64,000 nt of DNA from Pseudomonas lini (lineage in GTDB: Bacteria; Pseudomonadota; Gammaproteobacteria; Pseudomonadales; Pseudomonadaceae), in assembly GCF_001042905.1 (NCBI RefSeq), contig NZ_JYLB01000006.1, positions 434,001 through 498,000 of the forward strand, given 5' to 3'. The translations under genes and the position numbers were made by a program. Positions 60,810-64,000 of this stretch are shown here, piece after piece (within the stretch, counting starts at the first letter, position 1; the number at the start of each line of letters is the position of its first letter). A model generated the notes under the pieces. That model was not told where the DNA came from, ran no database searches, and saw only the letters and a program-made list of their open reading frames with translations.

Positions 60810-62606
60810 ATGCCCGAGTACAAAGCTCCTCTGCGCGATATGCGCTTTCTGATCGACCACGTCTTCGATTTTCACAGCAACTACGCCGCGCTGGGTGCTA
60901 CCGATGCCAGCCCGGACATGATCAATGCGATCCTTGAAGAAGGCGCGAAATTCTGTGAGAACATTCTCGCCCCGCTGAACCGCAGCGGCGATGAAGAAGG
61001 CTGCCATTTCGACAACGGCGTGGTCACAACGCCTACAGGTTTCAAGCAGGCTTTCGCGCAATACGTTGAAGGCGGCTGGCATGGTCTGGCGGCGGATCCG
61101 GCTTATGGCGGCCAGGGTTTGCCCAGTTCTTTGGGGCTGGTCATCAGCGAAATGGTCGGTTCCAGCAATACCTCCTGGGGCATGTACCCCGGCTTGACTC
61201 ACGGTGCGATGTCGGCGATTCACGCCCATGGGACCGAAGAACAGAAACAAACCTACCTGAGCAAGCTCACTGCCGGCCAATGGACCGGCACGATGTGCCT
61301 GACCGAAGCCCATTGCGGCACCGATCTGGGCATCATCAAGACCCGCGCCGTGCCTCAGGCCGATGGCAGTTACGCGATCTCCGGCAGCAAGATCTTTATC
61401 TCCGCCGGCGAGCACGACATGAGTGACAACATCATTCATCTGGTATTGGCCAAACTGCCGGACGCGCCTGCCGGTACCAAGGGCATTTCGCTGTTTATCG
61501 TTCCCAAATTCCTACCCAATGCCGAGGGCGAGGCGGGCGAGCGCAATGGCGTTTCCTGCGGTTCGATCGAGCACAAAATGGGCATCAAGGCCTCGGCCAC
61601 CTGTGTCCTGAATTTCGACGACGCGAAGGGGTTCTTGATCGGTGAGCCGAACAAGGGCCTGAACTGCATGTTCACCATGATGAACCACGCGCGGCTCGGC
61701 ACCGGTATGCAAGGTCTGTGTCTGGGTGAGGCAAGTTTCCAGGGCGCGATCAAATACGCCAACGACCGCCTGCAAATGCGCTCGCTGACCGGCCCGAAAG
61801 CACCAGAAAAAGTCGCCGATCCGATCATCGTTCATCCCGATGTGCGCAGGATGTTGCTGACCATGAAGGCCTTCAACGAAGGTAACCGGGCGCTGACTTA
61901 TTTCACCGCGCAGTTGCTGGACGTCGCTCATCTGAGCCCGGATGAAACGGCGCGTCAGGATGCAGAAGACCTGTTGGCATTCCTGACGCCGATCTGCAAA
62001 GCCTTCATGACCGACACCGGGCTGGAGGTGACCAACCTCGGCATGCAGGTATTTGGTGGTCACGGTTTCATTCGTGAGTGGGGCATGGAGCAGTTGGTTC
62101 GCGACTGCCGGATCGCGCCGATCTACGAAGGCACCAACGGCATTCAGGCGCTCGACTTGCTTGGGCGCAAAGTCCTTGGCAGTCAGGGAAAACTGCTGCG
62201 GGGCTTCACCAAGATCGTCCACAAGTTCTGTGCGGCGAACGCTGAGCATCCGCAACTCGGCAGCTATGTGGCGCAGCTCAATGGTCTGAATCAGCAGTGG
62301 GGCGAGTTGACCACCAAGATCGGCATGGCCGCGATGAAAAATCCGGATGAGGTCGGCGCCGCCTCGGTGGATTACCTGATGTACAGCGGCTACATCATCC
62401 TCGGCTACCTGTGGCTACGCATGGCGTTGGTGGCTCAGGCGCAGTTGGAGGCGGGCAGCGGTGATGGCGATTACTGCCAGGGTAAATTGGCGACCAGTGA
62501 GTTCTATTTCAAGCGTTTACTGCCGCGCACCGCCGCTCATCGGGCGGCCATCGAGGCGGGCAGCGATTGCCTGATGAAGCTGCCGGCGGAGTTGTTTGCG
62601 CTCTGA
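60810..62606 (+). CDS. Acyl-CoA dehydrogenase (large type), copy 2
   Basis: 598 residues. It is colinear with copy 1: LTEAHCGTDLGIIKTRA, KIFISAGEHD and E440 in YEGTNGIQALDLLGRK. Copy 2 has LTEAH where copies 1 and 3 have LTEPH. The ATG at 60810 (MPEYKAPLRDM) is chosen because GGAG is eight bases away; an ATG at 60804 is too close. No terminator follows; a REP pair does. Confidence 0.9.
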   Translation: MPEYKAPLRDMRFLIDHVFDFHSNYAALGATDASPDMINAILEEGAKFCENILAPLNRSGDEEGCHFDNGVVTTPTGFKQAFAQYVEGGWHGLAADPAYGGQGLPSSLGLVISEMVGSSNTSWGMYPGLTHGAMSAIHAHGTEEQKQTYLSKLTAGQWTGTMCLTEAHCGTDLGIIKTRAVPQADGSYAISGSKIFISAGEHDMSDNIIHLVLAKLPDAPAGTKGISLFIVPKFLPNAEGEAGERNGVSCGSIEHKMGIKASATCVLNFDDAKGFLIGEPNKGLNCMFTMMNHARLGTGMQGLCLGEASFQGAIKYANDRLQMRSLTGPKAPEKVADPIIVHPDVRRMLLTMKAFNEGNRALTYFTAQLLDVAHLSPDETARQDAEDLLAFLTPICKAFMTDTGLEVTNLGMQVFGGHGFIREWGMEQLVRDCRIAPIYEGTNGIQALDLLGRKVLGSQGKLLRGFTKIVHKFCAANAEHPQLGSYVAQLNGLNQQWGELTTKIGMAAMKNPDEVGAASVDYLMYSGYIILGYLWLRMALVAQAQLEAGSGDGDYCQGKLATSEFYFKRLLPRTAAHRAAIEAGSDCLMKLPAELFAL

Positions 62607-62622
62607 CGAATATTTGAAAAGC

Positions 62623-62710
62623 TTCGCGGGCAAGCCTCGCTCCTACGGTTCTATGTCGTTCACGTGAAATGCGTGCAACACGACCTGTAGGAGCGAGGCT
62701 TGCCCGCGAA
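62623..62710. repeat. REP hairpin pair, GTAGGAGCGAGGCTTGCCCG family
   Basis: Two inverted arms between acyl-CoA dehydrogenase copies 2 and 3. Confidence 0.9.
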
Positions 62711-62873
62711 TGCGTTCTGGCAGGCGAGAACATCTCAGCTGAAAAGCTGGTGACTAAAAATAACAGAACAGTCATGAGTTGACCCTATGTGTCGTAAAAG
62801 TTGTTGAGGTACACTCGGACACAACGAAATCACTATTCTACGAACCACCTGTTTAGATCTTGCGAGGTTTGCC

Positions 62874-64000
62874 ATGGCTGACTACAAAGCGCCCCTGCGC
62901 GATATGCGCTTCGTCCTCAATGAAGTTTTCGAGGTCGCCAAACTCTGGGCCGAACTGCCTGCGCTGGCCGAGACCGTCGATGCGGAAACGGTTGAAGCCA
63001 TTCTCGAAGAAGCCGGCAAGGTCACCAGCAAAAGCATTGCGCCGCTGAGCCGTGCAGCCGACGAAGAAGGTTGCCACTGGGCTGACGGTGCCGTCACCAC
63101 CCCGGCAGGTTTCCCACAGGCTTATCAGACTTACGCTGAAGGCGGTTGGGTCGGTGTCGGTGGTGATCCGACCTACGGCGGCATGGGCATGCCCAAAGCG
63201 GTTTCGGCGCAGGTCGAAGAAATGGTCAACTCCGCGAGCCTGTCGTTCGGTCTGTACCCGATGCTGACCGCCGGCGCTTGCCTGTCGATCAACGCCCACG
63301 CCAGCGAAGAGCTGAAAGCCGCGTACCTGCCGAACATGTACGCCGGTGTCTGGGCCGGCTCCATGTGCCTGACCGAGCCGCACGCCGGTACTGACCTGGG
63401 GATTATCCGCACCAAGGCCGAGCCTCAGGCCGACGGTTCCTACAAAGTCAGCGGCACCAAAATCTTCATCACCGGCGGTGAACACGACCTGACCGAGAAC
63501 ATCATCCACCTGGTACTGGCCAAACTGCCGGACGCACCGGCGGGGCCGAAAGGTATTTCGCTGTTCCTGGTGCCCAAGTTCATGGTCAATGCCGATGGCA
63601 GCCTGGGCGCGCGCAACCCGGCAAATTGTGGTTCGATCGAACACAAGATGGGAATCCAGGCATCCGCAACCTGCGTGATGAACTTCGACGAAGCCGTAGG
63701 TTACCTGGTCGGCGAGCCGAACAAAGGCCTGGCGGCGATGTTCACCATGATGAACTACGAGCGTCTGGGCGTCGGTATCCAGGGCCTGGCCACTGGCGAG
63801 CGCTCGTACCAGAACGCTATCGAATACGCTCGCGACCGTCTGCAAAGCCGATCGCCGACCGGCGCGCAGAACAAGGACAAAGTGGCTGACCCGATCATCG
63901 TTCACCCGGACGTGCGTCGCATGCTGCTGACCATGAAAGCCTCGAACGAAGGCGGCCGTGCCTTCTCCACTTACGTGGCGATGCAGCTAGACACCGCCAA
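62874..64000 (+). CDS. Acyl-CoA dehydrogenase (large type), copy 3 (partial, cut by the window end)
   Basis: 375 codons are visible and the frame is open to base 64000. It starts MADYKAPLRDMRFVLNEVF after GCGAGG and has LTEPHAGTDLGIIRTKAEP and KIFITGGEHD. The catalytic Glu region lies beyond the window. It differs from copies 1 and 2 in PHAG for PHCG/AHCG and in ITGGEHD for ISAGEHD. A loose -35 TTGACC at 62774 and an AT-rich stretch precede it. Confidence 0.9.
   Translation, partial: MADYKAPLRDMRFVLNEVFEVAKLWAELPALAETVDAETVEAILEEAGKVTSKSIAPLSRAADEEGCHWADGAVTTPAGFPQAYQTYAEGGWVGVGGDPTYGGMGMPKAVSAQVEEMVNSASLSFGLYPMLTAGACLSINAHASEELKAAYLPNMYAGVWAGSMCLTEPHAGTDLGIIRTKAEPQADGSYKVSGTKIFITGGEHDLTENIIHLVLAKLPDAPAGPKGISLFLVPKFMVNADGSLGARNPANCGSIEHKMGIQASATCVMNFDEAVGYLVGEPNKGLAAMFTMMNYERLGVGIQGLATGERSYQNAIEYARDRLQSRSPTGAQNKDKVADPIIVHPDVRRMLLTMKASNEGGRAFSTYVAMQLDTA

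Overview
The window looks like chromosome of a fluorescent Pseudomonas (P. fluorescens group). The grounds are the high-GC coding bias, the complete glycine-betaine catabolic gene set, a creBCD locus, a bioBFHCD operon followed by an array of large acyl-CoA dehydrogenases, and more than twenty REP-type hairpin repeats of several families between genes. There are no rRNA or tRNA genes, no insertion sequences, no CRISPR and no prophage. The species is an inference.

Layout. (1) 1-2943: end of dgcB, a dedicated etfA/etfB pair and a GNAT enzyme. (2) 2944-4067: a 1.1 kb non-coding stretch with a degenerate tandem array built around perfect DnaA boxes, then a possible 43-codon leader ORF. (3) 4068-10786: an unusual three-gene redox module: a GMC oxidoreductase/alpha-beta hydrolase fusion, a membrane-anchored di-haem cytochrome c and a metallophosphoesterase. 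(4) 10910-13588: divergent gbcA and gbcB. (5) 13737-16672: SDR, threonine aldolase and a TraX-like membrane protein. (6) 16967-26075: glyA-soxBDAG-purU-fdhA. (7) 26426-32458: DUF2780 protein, acyltransferase, PF05618 protease-like protein and creBCD. (8) 32640-42498: GST, a ferrichrome-type TonB receptor with its FecI/FecR-type regulators and a PepSY protein, an exonuclease/DUF294 signalling pair and a receiver protein. (9) 42668-51966: glcB, gcvR, rarD, srkA, a PhoX phosphatase, a ModE-type regulator and comF. (10) 52057-56706: biotin synthesis. (11) 56826-64000: a small rod-like protein, three paralogous acyl-CoA dehydrogenases (the third cut by the window end) and a diguanylate cyclase.

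How it works together. GbcA/GbcB demethylate glycine betaine to dimethylglycine. DgcAB with EtfAB take this to sarcosine, and SoxBDAG to glycine. The methyl groups leave as formaldehyde or 5,10-methylene-THF. FdhA, PurU and GlyA handle this one-carbon load and convert glycine to serine. GcvR and threonine aldolase also touch glycine metabolism. The redox module and the DnaA-box repeats sit in the middle of this cluster and are not explained by it.

Most interesting: the DnaA-box repeat family (array at about 3089-3730, second copy at about 45942-46090), the GMC-hydrolase/di-haem cytochrome/phosphoesterase module, a perfect CAAAC-N4-GTTTG PsrA-type operator before the first acyl-CoA dehydrogenase, and a 98-residue protein resembling only the N-terminal helix of flagellar rod proteins. 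All calls come from reading the sequence; no database search was run.
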